A DNA stretch of 64,000 nt from Candidatus Zixiibacteriota bacterium (GCA_016933695.1 JAFGAL010000003.1:1-64000); one strand, 5' to 3'; positions 1-9,728 are shown, counted from the stretch's first letter. Translations and numbers: made by a program. Notes: generated by a model not told the origin, from the sequence alone.

Positions 1-3000
1 CCGACAGCCAATGCCGGCGCGGATCAGAACCTGTTTCAGTGCACGGCGGCCCCGATCAGCTGGGCGGCCTCCTGCAGTGACGTTGACGGCAACCTGACGA
101 ACTGCCAGTTGATCAGCGGGGTCGGCAGTTATAACGGAACCAAGATCACGTTCACGCCGACGGGAAGCGGGACATATGATTTCATTTTGCAGGCGACTGA
201 CGCCTGCGGTGCGGTGGGGTATGATACCGCGTCGGTGACGGTAACGCTTAATTCTGCGCCGACAGTGACGGCGCAGGCTGACACGTCGCTGTTCCTGTGC
301 ACGTCGCAACCGGTCTGCGTGTCGTATCTGCCGTCCGATCCCGATGGTCTGGCGGGGATGACGGAAAGCATGATTTCGGGATTCGGCGCGATTGATACCC
401 TGAATAATCAGATCTGTTTCACTCCGGCGACGGCGGGTGCTTATGACTTTATCGTCGGCGTGACCGATGCCTGCGGCGTAACTGACCGCGACACGGTGAC
501 GGTGGCGGTGGCATTTGGCACGGTCGCCTCGATCGACTGCCCGGGAGACACCATCTTTGTCTCTTTGTGCGACACCTCGCAGATCTGCAATATGCTTGAT
601 ATCTCACCGGATTCGGCGACGGTAACGGTTTCGCATGGCGCATATGCCAATGGCCAGCACTGTTTTATCCCTGATTCATCGGGCGTTTATACGGTCGATG
701 TGATCGCATCGGTGCAGTGTGGAGCCGATACCTGTCAATTGATGTATAAAGTGAATATCGGCCAGGCGGCCGAAATTTCCTGTCCCGAGCCGCAAGACAT
801 CTTCATTTGTGAACCCGGACAGATCTGCATTCCGATCTCGGTTGTTACGCCGGGCGCCACGTTTGATATTTCGCCGATTGGATCTTATAATGCCGGCAAT
901 ATTTGCTTCCAGGCCGATACTTCCGGTTACTATGTGATCTCAGTCGTTGCGACAACATCCTGCGGGTCGGATTCCTGCGAAATAATCGCTGATGTAACCA
1001 TAAACTCCAACCCTGTGGCGGTCACCCCGTCCAGTCCGGTGGATACCTTCCTCTGTCTGCCCGATAACATTTGCTATCAGTTCAACGCGACTGACGTCGA
1101 CGGTGGCGCATTGATCTGGTCGAAGCTGGTCGGTGACGGTGCGCTTGAAGCCGGGGGAGAGTGGTGTTTCGATGCCAATACCGGCGGCACCTGGAGTATT
1201 ACCGCGGTGGTCAGCGATTCGTGCGGTGCGGCCGATACCACCAGCCTGACCTATAACATCACCATGAATAGTGCACCGGTGGTGACTCTGGACGATGAAG
1301 TCAGCGTTTTTCTGTGTAATGGTGATTCGTACTGCTTCAATTATACGACTATGGATGCTGATAATAATGTTACTGCCGAAATCCTGCTGGCCGGTGTCGG
1401 AACACTTGATACGGCAAGTAATGAGGTCTGTTTTACACCGACATCAACCGGGATGTATAAATTCATCATGCAGACGACGGATGCCTGCGGTGCGACCGGT
1501 CTTGATACGATTAATGTTGCCGTTGAGGTTGGTAACGAGGTCGCGGTAACCTGTCCCGGCGATACGTCGTTCTTCTTCTGCGGACCGTCGCAGGTATGTC
1601 GTCCGGTGGATATCCCGGTCGATACCAATGTGGTTGTTTCACCGATAGGGAGCTACAATCCGGCGACGGGGAAGGTCTGTTTCGATGCCGACACGGCCGG
1701 ACACTACGTCATTACGGTGCAGGCCAATTCGGACTGCGGTTCGAATGACTGCCGGTTTGTGGTCGATGTGATGATGAACTCCAATCCGGTGGCGGTCGAT
1801 CCCGCACCGGTTGACACCTTCCGCTGCGGCTCCGGCCAGGTTTGCCATCAGTTTGAGGCGAATGATGTCGACGGTGGCATGCTGGCCTGGTCAAAGCTTG
1901 GTGGCGACGGTGCCGTTGACACCGGCGGTAACTGGTGCCTGGATGTGTCAACGAACGGTGTGTACAACGTAACCGTAGCGGTGACCGACCCCTGCGGAGC
2001 GGCCGATACCACCAGCCTGACGTATACCGTTACGATCAACAGTGCGCCCGTGGTCTCGCTGGGAGATGACCACTCGGTATTCCTCTGTGATGGTGACTCG
2101 TATTGCGTTACATATACCGTGAGTGATGGTGATGATAATGTGACGCTGGAGGCACTGGTCGGTGGTGTTGGCGTCATTGATACCACTGCCAATGAAGTCT
2201 GTTTTACACCCGCCGCCGACGGCCCCTATGAGCTTATTGTGCGGGCGACTGATGCCTGTGGGGCATTTGATGAAGACACGGTGATGGTTACAGTCACGCG
2301 CGGTTATCCGGTCGCGGTAACCTGCCCCGAGGATACGTCGATCTTTTTCTGCGGACCGTCGCAGGTCTGCCGTCCGGTGGATATCCCGGTCGATACCAAT
2401 GTGATTGTGTCACCGATAGGAAGCTATAGTCCGGCGACGGGGAAAGTCTGTTTCGATGCCGATACGGCCGGGCACTACGTGATTACCGTGCAGGCCAATT
2501 CCGACTGCGGATCGGCGAATTGTCAGTTTGTGGTGGATGTTGTTATGAACAGCAACCCGATCGCCGAAGATTTCACCCCGGTTGATGTTTTCCTGTGTGC
2601 CCCCGAGCAGTTGTGCTTCCCGCTGACGGCAACTGATATTGACGGCGGGACGCTGGCCTGGAATCGTTTGAATGGCAACGGAACGATTGACACCGACGGT
2701 AATTGGTGTATTACGGCATCGGCAACCGGTACCTATTCGGTAACGGCCGCTGTCAGCGATTCCTGTGGTGCGGCCGATACTGTCGAGGCGGTGGTGTATG
2801 TCATCTATAACAGTGCCCCGGTCATTATGCTGGGGAATGACACCACGATCTTCCAGTGTGAACAGGAACAGCTTTGTTTCCTGTATACCGTCAGTGATGT
2901 CGATGATAACATCGTGCTGGAAGAATTAATCGATGGCGGCGGATTGGCCGTGATCGACACTATGGCCAATTCTATCTGTTTCACGCCGGAACCGAAGTCA

Positions 3001-5559
3001 CCATACCAGTTCATTGTGCGGGTAACCGATTCCTGCGGACTGACGGATCTCGATACAATCATTGTCACTGCCGATGTGAATCATGCTCCGGTGGTCAATG
3101 CTGGTGATGATTTCTCGCGCTTCCTGTGTGGATCGGAACAGACCTGTTTCGATGTCAGCTGGAGCGACGAGGATGGCAATGTCGCCTCGGCATATCTGGT
3201 CAGCGCCTTTGGCGAACTGGTCGGTACCCAGGTTTGCTTTACGCCGGACAGCTCCGGACTGTACCGGTTTATCGTCGGTGCGGAAGATGCCTGCGCGGCG
3301 GTCGGAATCGATACCGTGGAGGTGGCCATAACCATAAACAGCGCCCCGGTTTGTGTCCCGCCGCCGGATACGTCATTCTTCCTCTGCATGTCGGCGGAGG
3401 TTACGCTTCCGGCAACTGCCACCGATGTCAATGGCAATTTCGATCATTGTGAAATCGTATCGGGTCCGGGTTCGATCACCGGCGGTCAGTGGACGCATAC
3501 GCCGACCGCGGCCGGCGAGGTGACCGTGGTCTTTGCCTGTTACGATGCCTGCGATGCCTCCTGTTCCGATTCCTTCACGGTGACCTTCGAGTTTAATCAC
3601 CCGCCGGTGCCGTTTGCCGGAAACGATACTACCGTGTTCATGTGCGAGCCCGGTGAAATCCTGTCCTGGCCGGTGACTTGCTCCGATCCTGACGACAATC
3701 TGGTTTCCTGCGATCTGGTCTCGACATTCGGTGAGTACAATGCCGGGGAGGGGAGGATTTATTTCACCATTCCGCAGTATGAAAAGACCTATAAATTCAT
3801 CATGGAGGCGATTGACGCCTGCGGTGACACGGCGTATGACACCTCGCTGGTGACCGTCAACTTCAACGAACCGCCGGTGGTGAATCTACCGGCCGATTTC
3901 GTGGCCTTCTTCGAAGACCCAACGACAATCTGTTTCAATGCCGATATTTATGATCCCGATAATAACCTGTCAAATGTTAGCGTTTCGCCCATCGGCGAGT
4001 ACCATCCGACATCGGATGAAATCTGCCTGTTTGCGGCGGAGACGGGCGTCTTTTGTCTGGTCGTAACCGCCACCGATGCCTGTGGTGAGGTGACAACCGA
4101 TTCCATTTGCATCGAGTTGGAGATTGATGAATGCTTCCGCGTGCAGATCGAAAAGGTGCACAATGCTTATCAGGGTCATCGGGCGACGGTGCCGATCAAT
4201 TTCTTCGGTTCGGCCAAGGAGTTGGGGGGATTTGACCTTCTGATTTCCTACGATCAAAGCGTCCTGTCGCTGATGAGTCTGGAGCCGGCGCCGTTGCTTG
4301 AAGACTGTGATTGGGAGTACTTCACATATCGCTTCGGTGCGAGTGGCAACTGCACGAGCTGTCCATCGGGCATCCTGCGCATTACCGCCATTGCCGAAAC
4401 CAACAATGGCGCGTATCATCCGGATTGTTATCTGGCGGGAGCCATCGGCCCGATTGCGCTGGCCAACTTCCTGGTCAGTGACAATTATGCGTACGGCTGC
4501 CAATATGCCCCGATAAACTTCTTCTGGATTGACTGCGGCGACAATACCTTCTCCTCACGTGAAGGCGATACGCTGTGGACGTCGCGATTGGTATACAACT
4601 TCGAACACCTTGATATTACCGACAACCAATTCGGTTTCCCGGGATTCTATGGCGCCCATGATTCCTGCATGATTGGCGGCGGTCCGGGCAAGCCGAAGCC
4701 GATTCGCTGTGTTGATTATATTGACGGCGGCATCGACATCATCTGTCCCGATTCGATCGACGATCGCGGCGACATTAACCTCAACGGGATTGCCTATGAA
4801 ATCGCCGATGCGGTAACCTATACTGAATACATGATCTATGGACTCGCGGCGTTTACTGTCAATCCCGAAGGACAGCGGGCGGCCTCCGATGTCAATGCTG
4901 ACGGTATTACCCTCACCATAGCTGACCTGGCGTATCTGATTCGGGTAATTATCGGCGATGCCTCGCCGATCGCCAAGCCGCTTCCGCTGGAAAACCTGTC
5001 GGCCAATCTTGACCTGCGAGCAAACGAGATTGTAATCAGCAAGACCGAAACTCCGATTAATGTCATGCGCTTCACATTTGAGGGCAATGTCGAACCGACC
5101 ATTGCGGAAGGGCTCGAACACCTGAATATGCGCTACCACTATGACGGCATCGTCACCAGGGTCATTGTCTGCAATATGGAAGACAAACGCTATGTGCAGG
5201 AAGGGCCGGTATTGAGAATTGGCGGTTCCTATGATCTCAAGAAAGTTGAGGTTGCCAGCGCCGGCGGGCAGATGATGCGCGTTGAGGTGAATGCCTTACC
5301 GACGACATTTACCTTGCGGCAAAACTACCCCAACCCGTTTAACCCGTCCACGGTGATTCAGTTTTCCCTGCCGCAGACCACGGATTGGGAGCTGACCGTA
5401 TACAACGTTCTCGGACGCGAGGTCGAACACTGGAAGGGATGCGACGCCGGCACCGTGACAATTAACTGGAATGCCGCGCGCTATGCCTCAGGCGTGTACT
5501 TCTACCGCCTTAAGGCCGCCAATTATATTAATTCGAAGACCATGGTCCTGCTGAAATAG
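1..5559 (+). CDS. Giant Cys-rich repeat surface protein with cohesin-like, dockerin-like and C-terminal sorting domains (5' partial)
   Basis: The frame is open from base 1 to a TAG at 5557-5559, giving 1852 codons with the start outside the window. Most of it is about 14 tandem Ig/cadherin-like domains of 85-95 residues. Each begins with an NSAPVV- or NSNPVA-type motif followed by a short FLC segment, D-x-D turns and a TDACG-type strand, with about four cysteines per unit. Around residues 1380-1520 is a cohesin-like beta domain (GGFDLLISYD). Around 1590-1650 are two dockerin/EF-hand-like motifs (GDINLNG and SDVNADG). The last about 80 residues carry QNYPNPFNPSTVIQFSLP, YNVLGREV and GVYFYRL, typical of the C-terminal sorting/anchoring domain common in FCB bacteria. 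Inferred role: secreted or surface-attached adhesin or matrix protein. Type IX-like secretion is an inference from the tail. No catalytic motif was seen. Confidence 0.85.
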   Translation, partial: PTANAGADQNLFQCTAAPISWAASCSDVDGNLTNCQLISGVGSYNGTKITFTPTGSGTYDFILQATDACGAVGYDTASVTVTLNSAPTVTAQADTSLFLCTSQPVCVSYLPSDPDGLAGMTESMISGFGAIDTLNNQICFTPATAGAYDFIVGVTDACGVTDRDTVTVAVAFGTVASIDCPGDTIFVSLCDTSQICNMLDISPDSATVTVSHGAYANGQHCFIPDSSGVYTVDVIASVQCGADTCQLMYKVNIGQAAEISCPEPQDIFICEPGQICIPISVVTPGATFDISPIGSYNAGNICFQADTSGYYVISVVATTSCGSDSCEIIADVTINSNPVAVTPSSPVDTFLCLPDNICYQFNATDVDGGALIWSKLVGDGALEAGGEWCFDANTGGTWSITAVVSDSCGAADTTSLTYNITMNSAPVVTLDDEVSVFLCNGDSYCFNYTTMDADNNVTAEILLAGVGTLDTASNEVCFTPTSTGMYKFIMQTTDACGATGLDTINVAVEVGNEVAVTCPGDTSFFFCGPSQVCRPVDIPVDTNVVVSPIGSYNPATGKVCFDADTAGHYVITVQANSDCGSNDCRFVVDVMMNSNPVAVDPAPVDTFRCGSGQVCHQFEANDVDGGMLAWSKLGGDGAVDTGGNWCLDVSTNGVYNVTVAVTDPCGAADTTSLTYTVTINSAPVVSLGDDHSVFLCDGDSYCVTYTVSDGDDNVTLEALVGGVGVIDTTANEVCFTPAADGPYELIVRATDACGAFDEDTVMVTVTRGYPVAVTCPEDTSIFFCGPSQVCRPVDIPVDTNVIVSPIGSYSPATGKVCFDADTAGHYVITVQANSDCGSANCQFVVDVVMNSNPIAEDFTPVDVFLCAPEQLCFPLTATDIDGGTLAWNRLNGNGTIDTDGNWCITASATGTYSVTAAVSDSCGAADTVEAVVYVIYNSAPVIMLGNDTTIFQCEQEQLCFLYTVSDVDDNIVLEELIDGGGLAVIDTMANSICFTPEPKSPYQFIVRVTDSCGLTDLDTIIVTADVNHAPVVNAGDDFSRFLCGSEQTCFDVSWSDEDGNVASAYLVSAFGELVGTQVCFTPDSSGLYRFIVGAEDACAAVGIDTVEVAITINSAPVCVPPPDTSFFLCMSAEVTLPATATDVNGNFDHCEIVSGPGSITGGQWTHTPTAAGEVTVVFACYDACDASCSDSFTVTFEFNHPPVPFAGNDTTVFMCEPGEILSWPVTCSDPDDNLVSCDLVSTFGEYNAGEGRIYFTIPQYEKTYKFIMEAIDACGDTAYDTSLVTVNFNEPPVVNLPADFVAFFEDPTTICFNADIYDPDNNLSNVSVSPIGEYHPTSDEICLFAAETGVFCLVVTATDACGEVTTDSICIELEIDECFRVQIEKVHNAYQGHRATVPINFFGSAKELGGFDLLISYDQSVLSLMSLEPAPLLEDCDWEYFTYRFGASGNCTSCPSGILRITAIAETNNGAYHPDCYLAGAIGPIALANFLVSDNYAYGCQYAPINFFWIDCGDNTFSSREGDTLWTSRLVYNFEHLDITDNQFGFPGFYGAHDSCMIGGGPGKPKPIRCVDYIDGGIDIICPDSIDDRGDINLNGIAYEIADAVTYTEYMIYGLAAFTVNPEGQRAASDVNADGITLTIADLAYLIRVIIGDASPIAKPLPLENLSANLDLRANEIVISKTETPINVMRFTFEGNVEPTIAEGLEHLNMRYHYDGIVTRVIVCNMEDKRYVQEGPVLRIGGSYDLKKVEVASAGGQMMRVEVNALPTTFTLRQNYPNPFNPSTVIQFSLPQTTDWELTVYNVLGREVEHWKGCDAGTVTINWNAARYASGVYFYRLKAANYINSKTMVLLK
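1003..3078 (+). repeat. Higher-order tandem repeat of about 772 bp inside the surface protein gene
   Basis: Three-domain blocks beginning with NSNP start at 1003, 1777 and 2548, spacings of 774 and 771 bp. The order within a block is NSNP domain, NSAP domain, then a CGPSQVCRP domain. The third copy is incomplete because it lacks the CGPSQVCRP domain. Segments near 1555-1790 and 2335-2560 are almost identical at the DNA level. This suggests recent duplication or recombination in units of three domains. Confidence 0.75.
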
Positions 5560-5589
5560 AAGGGCCGGTCAAACGGATTTTGACTGAAC

Positions 5590-5629
5590 AAGCCGGGACG
5601 AGGTTGCCAAGCCGCTCCCGGCTTTTTTT
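5590..5629 (+). terminator. Rho-independent terminator of the surface protein gene
   Basis: A perfect 9-bp stem (AAGCCGGGA, 5590-5598; TCCCGGCTT, 5616-5624) is followed by a run of Ts to 5629. It lies 30 bp after the stop codon of the upstream gene. Confidence 0.85.
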
Positions 5630-5743
5630 ATGATGATGGCCGGATAGCGGACGTCGATCCCGTGCAATTGGCGGACAATAGCGTGAACTTCCGGGAAGAA
5701 ACGCGGTTATAGTGAGCAAAAGACTGGTTCCAGAGAGGAATAT

Positions 5744-6424
5744 ATGACACAGACAGAATCATCCAATACCTCGACAGCTGTCAGGCGAAAAGACCATGCC
5801 CGGCAATTACTGGTTGAGTATGATATGAGCGGTTTGGTCGAGTGGGCGACCTCCAGCCGCAATGCCCTGCGCACCATGGCGTCTTTGCTTTTCGACAACG
5901 ATCCGGTGATCCGCTGGCGCGCGATCGAGGGTATCGGCCTGATCTCCGGAAAGATCGACCAGTCCGATCCCGACGCGGTGCGGCGTCTGTTGCGGCGGCT
6001 GTTCTGGCTGATGAACGATGAATCCGGCGGGCTGTGCTGGCATGCCCCGGAAGCTATCGGCGAAATCCTGATTCACGCCCCGCGCTTTATCGATGAATTC
6101 GCGTTTATTCTGTTGTCCTTTATGCACGAGGAACCGTTCGAAGCCGGCGTTCGCTGGGCTGTTATGCGTCTGGCAAAACATCGCGATAAAAATCCGCAGT
6201 TGGAACAGATGCTTTCCGGACGGCGGGACGACTTGTTGCGGTCGCTGACCGCAGAACAACCGGCAATGCGCGCCTATGCCTTGATGGCTTTACAGGTGAT
6301 GGGGGAGAAGATTCCTTCGGAATTACGCGAAAAACTCAAAAACGACACCGCCGTCGTCGAGCATTATGTATATGAAACCGGGCAATTGCGGAACGTGCGT
6401 ATTGCCGATCTGGCGGCCGAGTGA
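5744..6424 (+). CDS. HEAT-repeat protein, DVU0298-like family
   Basis: This 226-residue all-helical protein has no signal peptide. Residues about 45-190 form HEAT/PBS-lyase-like helix pairs (NDPVIRWRAIEGIGLI, MNDESGGLCWHAPEAIGEIL, EAGVRWAVMRLAKH, PAMRAYALMALQVMG). The R/W/A/E pattern with GLCWHAPEAIGEI resembles the DVU0298-type HEAT family known from sulfate reducers; that family name is from memory and not searched. Such proteins are scaffolds or chaperone-like adaptors, and no enzymatic residues are evident. A GAGAGGA Shine-Dalgarno lies about 7 bp before the ATG. The gene is monocistronic, convergent with the YkgJ-type gene and close to the sat-apr operon. A role in assembling or regulating sulfur enzymes is only a guess. 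Confidence 0.7.
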   Translation: MTQTESSNTSTAVRRKDHARQLLVEYDMSGLVEWATSSRNALRTMASLLFDNDPVIRWRAIEGIGLISGKIDQSDPDAVRRLLRRLFWLMNDESGGLCWHAPEAIGEILIHAPRFIDEFAFILLSFMHEEPFEAGVRWAVMRLAKHRDKNPQLEQMLSGRRDDLLRSLTAEQPAMRAYALMALQVMGEKIPSELREKLKNDTAVVEHYVYETGQLRNVRIADLAAE

Positions 6425-6446
6425 GAGTATGATCACAACGGCATAA

Positions 6447-6476
6447 AAAAACCGACGGTATATGTCGTCGGCTTTT
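6447..6476. terminator. Bidirectional terminator between convergent genes
   Basis: The stem CCGACG (6452-6457) / CGTCGG (6466-6471) is flanked by an A-run on the left and T-rich sequence on the right. It can therefore serve both the HEAT gene (plus) and the YkgJ-type gene (minus). Confidence 0.7.
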
Positions 6477-6497
6477 ATATGCACAACAATCGCAAGG

Positions 6498-7325
6498 CTA
6501 TTTTTGCTTTTTCTTCTCCATTTCCCGCTTTTTGCTTTCCACGACCTCGTCTTTCATGGTCATGGTCGGTTCCGCGAAGAGTGCAAAGCGAAGCCAGCGA
6601 TAGCCGAATGTCAACAGGGCGTGATCATCCTCTTTGATTTCCTTTTGGGTCCGTTCGTCGACTTCGAACTTGTCAAAGAAAGAGGTCTTAAATAAAAAGT
6701 CACGAAACTTGTCAAGGTTGTAGCAGGCCGTGAAAAACATCTCGATTTTCTGCGGTGGGAGTTTCTTGTCGGATTCCTGGAAAAACTTGTGTAACGTAAT
6801 CTCCTTGAATTCCTCGCCGGCCTCGTTGTACTCCTCGATTCCCTGCTCTGTGATCCACTGGGCGACGGTTTGTTTGTGATCCTCGCCGAATCCCTTGCAC
6901 ATCGCTTCTTCCAAAAGGAAATAGAACTCCTCGGTCTCTTCCTGGTTCTGTTGGCCCGGCGAGGCCAGCCCGAGCGGATACATGCGGCATGCCCAGGGAC
7001 GGTCGCCGTAGACGCCGCATCCCTGATCGGTCACGAACGGGCAACGCTTGGTTTCGTCCTCTTCCATTTTCAGCATCACCACCGGGTAGGGGAGATTCTT
7101 GTCGAACGGCGAGATTGTATACTTGGCGAGAAACTCGCTCGATGTGATTCCCAGGCTCTTTTTCAGACGCAGAATGTCATAGGGCGTGAGGAATATATTC
7201 ACGTCGCGACAACACTGGTTGAAACAGGGAACCCCCGGATGACATTTGAAGGTAAACGTGTCGTCCTTGGTCATGCGGGGATATTCTTTTAATATGGCCT
7301 CTTTCAGCCGCTGTATTTCTTTCAT
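6498..7325 (-). CDS. YkgJ-family cysteine-cluster (zinc/iron-chelating) protein
   Basis: This 275-residue cytoplasmic protein carries the YkgJ/UPF0153 signature. The motif PCFNQCCRD lies at about residues 32-42, then RCPF and GCGVYGDRPWACRMYPLG at about 90-125. Together they give the conserved cysteines of the metal-binding core. The C-terminal half is charged and helical, ending in a Lys-rich tail (KKREMEKKKQK). The family is thought to bind Fe-S or zinc, with no proven reaction. It is followed on the same strand, 24 bp upstream, by the small zinc-ribbon gene, so the two probably share a transcript. Proximity to sat-apr suggests, but does not show, a link with sulfur metabolism or cluster handling. 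Confidence 0.85.
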   Translation of the reverse strand: MKEIQRLKEAILKEYPRMTKDDTFTFKCHPGVPCFNQCCRDVNIFLTPYDILRLKKSLGITSSEFLAKYTISPFDKNLPYPVVMLKMEEDETKRCPFVTDQGCGVYGDRPWACRMYPLGLASPGQQNQEETEEFYFLLEEAMCKGFGEDHKQTVAQWITEQGIEEYNEAGEEFKEITLHKFFQESDKKLPPQKIEMFFTACYNLDKFRDFLFKTSFFDKFEVDERTQKEIKEDDHALLTFGYRWLRFALFAEPTMTMKDEVVESKKREMEKKKQK

Positions 7326-7348
7326 GAAACCATCCCGTCAGGCAGTCG

Positions 7349-7633
7349 CTACTCGTCGTCTTCCACGATACCGCCGGTGTGCGCCTCCGGGGCCGCGACC
7401 GGCAGGGGACCGGAGTCACCGGTTTGCGGGTCGAAGCGATGTCGATACGAGGCGTGTTGATTGTATTTCTCGCGCATCCATTCCCAGCCCTTGACATAAT
7501 ACGGGCAGTCGTCGTTGAAACAGACAAACTGCGGACTCATATCCCAGCTGGAATCATAATGCGGTATCCATTTCTTCATTATCTGTCCGCAGTGGGGGCA
7601 GATACGTTTCTTCTCTGCGCTTTTATCATCCAT
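7349..7633 (-). CDS. Small zinc-ribbon protein (Ogr/Delta-like zinc finger type)
   Basis: The protein is 94 residues if translation starts at the ATG at 7633. The frame extends further upstream, but those residues are low quality and overlap the apr terminator. Two Cys pairs form a zinc ribbon: CPHCGQ near residue 12 and CFNDDCPYY near residue 38. They are followed by WEWM, HASYRHRFDP and a GPLPV segment. This composition resembles small zinc-ribbon proteins, annotated Ogr/Delta-like, that I recall near sulfur genes in sulfate reducers. The function is unknown. It is probably co-transcribed with the YkgJ-type gene, whose start is 24 bp beyond its stop codon. Confidence 0.65.
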   Translation of the reverse strand: MDDKSAEKKRICPHCGQIMKKWIPHYDSSWDMSPQFVCFNDDCPYYVKGWEWMREKYNQHASYRHRFDPQTGDSGPLPVAAPEAHTGGIVEDDE

Positions 7634-7717
7634 ATCATCCCATACTCGTTTGGCGTTGCGCCGGTCATCACGATTCGGCTTTGTCAATATACGAAATAAA
7701 CCCGGCCTGCCGCAAAC

Positions 7718-7752
7718 AGAAAGTCCTCCGGGCGCATGCACCCGGAGGACTT
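7718..7752 (-). terminator. Terminator of the sat-aprB-aprA operon
   Basis: A perfect 12-bp stem (7721-7732 with 7741-7752) encloses an 8-base loop. On the minus strand it is followed by T-rich sequence (ACTTTCTGTTT). It lies 53 bp past the aprA stop codon. Confidence 0.85.
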
Positions 7753-7805
7753 GATTCCTGTATCTTCAATGAAATCCGTGCGGATTTCGATGAATTACCG
7801 GTTTA

Positions 7806-9728
7806 TCAGCCGCCCAGAAGCTCGTGCTCCTGTGCTTTCGGATAGACATGAAGCATCGGCCGCTTGGTCATTTCCCATTCACCGGTATTGGGATTCCAAC
7901 GGCAGTTGGCGAAAACATGCCAGTTGTTCTCGTCCATCTTCGGGAAGTCCGCGCGACGGTAGTATCCCGGCCAGCGCGTCTCTTCGCGGAAGAGGATGGT
8001 GCGGGCATGAGCTTCGGCCTGCCACAGGCGCTGGACGTTCTCCCAGCAGCGCAGCAGTTCATGCAGATCCTTGGCCGCCAGCTTGTCGGAGTCCTCGTGC
8101 ATGAACCCAAGTAGCTCGAGGGCCTTGTTCAGACAAGCCTTATTGGTGGAGAACTGCGAAGTAACACCAGCCACGTATTCGTCCATGATCTTCTGCAGAC
8201 GGAACATGAACATTTTGGGCTTGATGTAATTCGGATTCACTTCCGGATCGGTCGAGGCGTTCTTGTGCTGCTCGTAAATTTCGAGCGGCAGAACGGCCCT
8301 CTTCAGGTACTCGTCGACCTTGCCCTTGTCGATTTTCGGCATGGTGTTGTTTTCGACGATGAACTTGATCGCGGATTTACCGACGATACGACCTTCGGCA
8401 TGGGACCCGGAGGAGAACTTGTGCGAGGAGGCGCCGGAGGCGTCACCGGCACAGAACATGCCCTTGACCGTCGCCATGTGACTGTAACCCCAGAAATACT
8501 CGCTCTTGGTCTCGGCGGATTGGAGATCTTCCGGACCGCTGACCCAGGCGCCGGAGGCGCCGGAGTGAGAACCGATGAAATACGGCTCAGCGGCCGCGAT
8601 TTCAGAGGATTTCTTCTCAGGCTCGACATTGCTGGCCGCCCACAGAATGGCCTGCGAGATGGTCATGTCGAGGAAGTCTTCCCAGGCCTCGGCTTCCAGC
8701 TCTTTGAGTTTCTTCTTCGCGGCTTTTTCGTCACCCGCCTCGGAGGCTATCTTCTGGATAGCTTCTTCCGTGCGCATGAAGATCGGGCCTTTGCCTTCCA
8801 TCGTATCCAGCATACCCAGCCAGTTACGCAGGTTGGCCGGAATCGGCTTCACCAGACCATACGGCTTCCAGCTTTCCAACTCGTCGCGGCGTTCGATCAT
8901 GTAGTTTCCGCCCATGGCGTTGGTCGCCGCCGACTTAAACAGCAGGAACCAGGCGCCGACCGGACCGTACGCGTCCTTGAAGCGGACCGGAATGAAACGG
9001 ACTTCCTGGGACGTCATTTCCGCACCGGCACGGAGCGTGAAATAGGCGCTCGAGCCGGAGTTCCACGGCGGATACCAGGCGCGGCCGAGACCTTCACCGG
9101 TGCTACGCGGTTTGAAAACGTGCACCGCGCCGCCCATCGCGACGATCGTGGCCTTGGCGTTGAAGACGTAGAATTTGTTTTCACGAGTGCTGAAACCAAC
9201 GGCACCGGCAATGCGGTCGCCGTCTAACAGCGGCTCGGTGACGAAAATACGCTCGAAGTATTCGCCGCCGGCTTCCGCCAGCGCGTTCTTGGCGGCTTCT
9301 GCAATGATGACCTTGTAGGATTCACCGTTGATCATCAGCTGCCAGCGACCTTCGTGCACATACTTGCCTTCGGCGTCTGTCCAGATCGGCAGACCCCATT
9401 TTTCGAAAAGGTGCACACTGGAGTCAACGTGACGGGCAATGTTCGCGACCAGATCCTCGCGAATGATACCCATCAGGTCCATACGCACGTAATCGACATA
9501 ATCCTTGACGGTATTTTTGCCTTCGTTCAGGCCAACATACTGGTTAATGGCCGACAGGCCCATGGCCACGGCGCCGGAGCGCTCCATGGCGGCCTTGTCC
9601 ACCAGTGTAACCTTCAGGCCGTTTTTCTTGGCCCAGTATGAAGCTTCCACGGCGGCACCGCAAGCCGCCATACCACCACCAAGAATCAGAAGATCAGTGG
9701 TGACTTCAACTGTCTCAAAATTCGCCAT
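7806..9728 (-). CDS. aprA: Adenylylsulfate (APS) reductase, alpha subunit
   Basis: This cytoplasmic FAD subunit reduces APS to sulfite plus AMP during sulfate respiration. Its 640 residues are the usual length for AprA. The N-terminus has the FAD-binding fold (LLILGGGMAACGAAVEA, about residues 13-29, then VTLVDKAAMERSG). Further family landmarks are SGSHAEGRIVGKSA in the middle and the C-terminal EETRWPGYYRRADFPKMD and NWHVFANCRWNP. It lacks a signal peptide, as expected. It is the last gene of sat-aprB-aprA, 20 bp after aprB, with an AGGTAGG-type ribosome site before ATG. Electrons should come from QmoABC through AprB. The reaction is reversible in principle, but dsrD and the overall gene set favour the reductive direction. 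Confidence 0.98.
   Translation of the reverse strand: MANFETVEVTTDLLILGGGMAACGAAVEASYWAKKNGLKVTLVDKAAMERSGAVAMGLSAINQYVGLNEGKNTVKDYVDYVRMDLMGIIREDLVANIARHVDSSVHLFEKWGLPIWTDAEGKYVHEGRWQLMINGESYKVIIAEAAKNALAEAGGEYFERIFVTEPLLDGDRIAGAVGFSTRENKFYVFNAKATIVAMGGAVHVFKPRSTGEGLGRAWYPPWNSGSSAYFTLRAGAEMTSQEVRFIPVRFKDAYGPVGAWFLLFKSAATNAMGGNYMIERRDELESWKPYGLVKPIPANLRNWLGMLDTMEGKGPIFMRTEEAIQKIASEAGDEKAAKKKLKELEAEAWEDFLDMTISQAILWAASNVEPEKKSSEIAAAEPYFIGSHSGASGAWVSGPEDLQSAETKSEYFWGYSHMATVKGMFCAGDASGASSHKFSSGSHAEGRIVGKSAIKFIVENNTMPKIDKGKVDEYLKRAVLPLEIYEQHKNASTDPEVNPNYIKPKMFMFRLQKIMDEYVAGVTSQFSTNKACLNKALELLGFMHEDSDKLAAKDLHELLRCWENVQRLWQAEAHARTILFREETRWPGYYRRADFPKMDENNWHVFANCRWNPNTGEWEMTKRPMLHVYPKAQEHELLGG

Noticed and set aside
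109-5559. TTG at 109 as the start of the left-edge gene
   Set aside because: The frame is open from base 1 and the repeat domain is already under way there, so the gene starts before the window.
8265-9227. 320-residue plus-strand frame opposite aprA
   Set aside because: It is a shadow of the strong codon bias of aprA, with no ribosome site or recognisable motif. Similar antisense frames opposite sat (10203-11204), dsrO (24338-25456), dsrK (25408-26448), dsrL (29301-30260) and dsrB (32917-33972) were rejected for the same reason.
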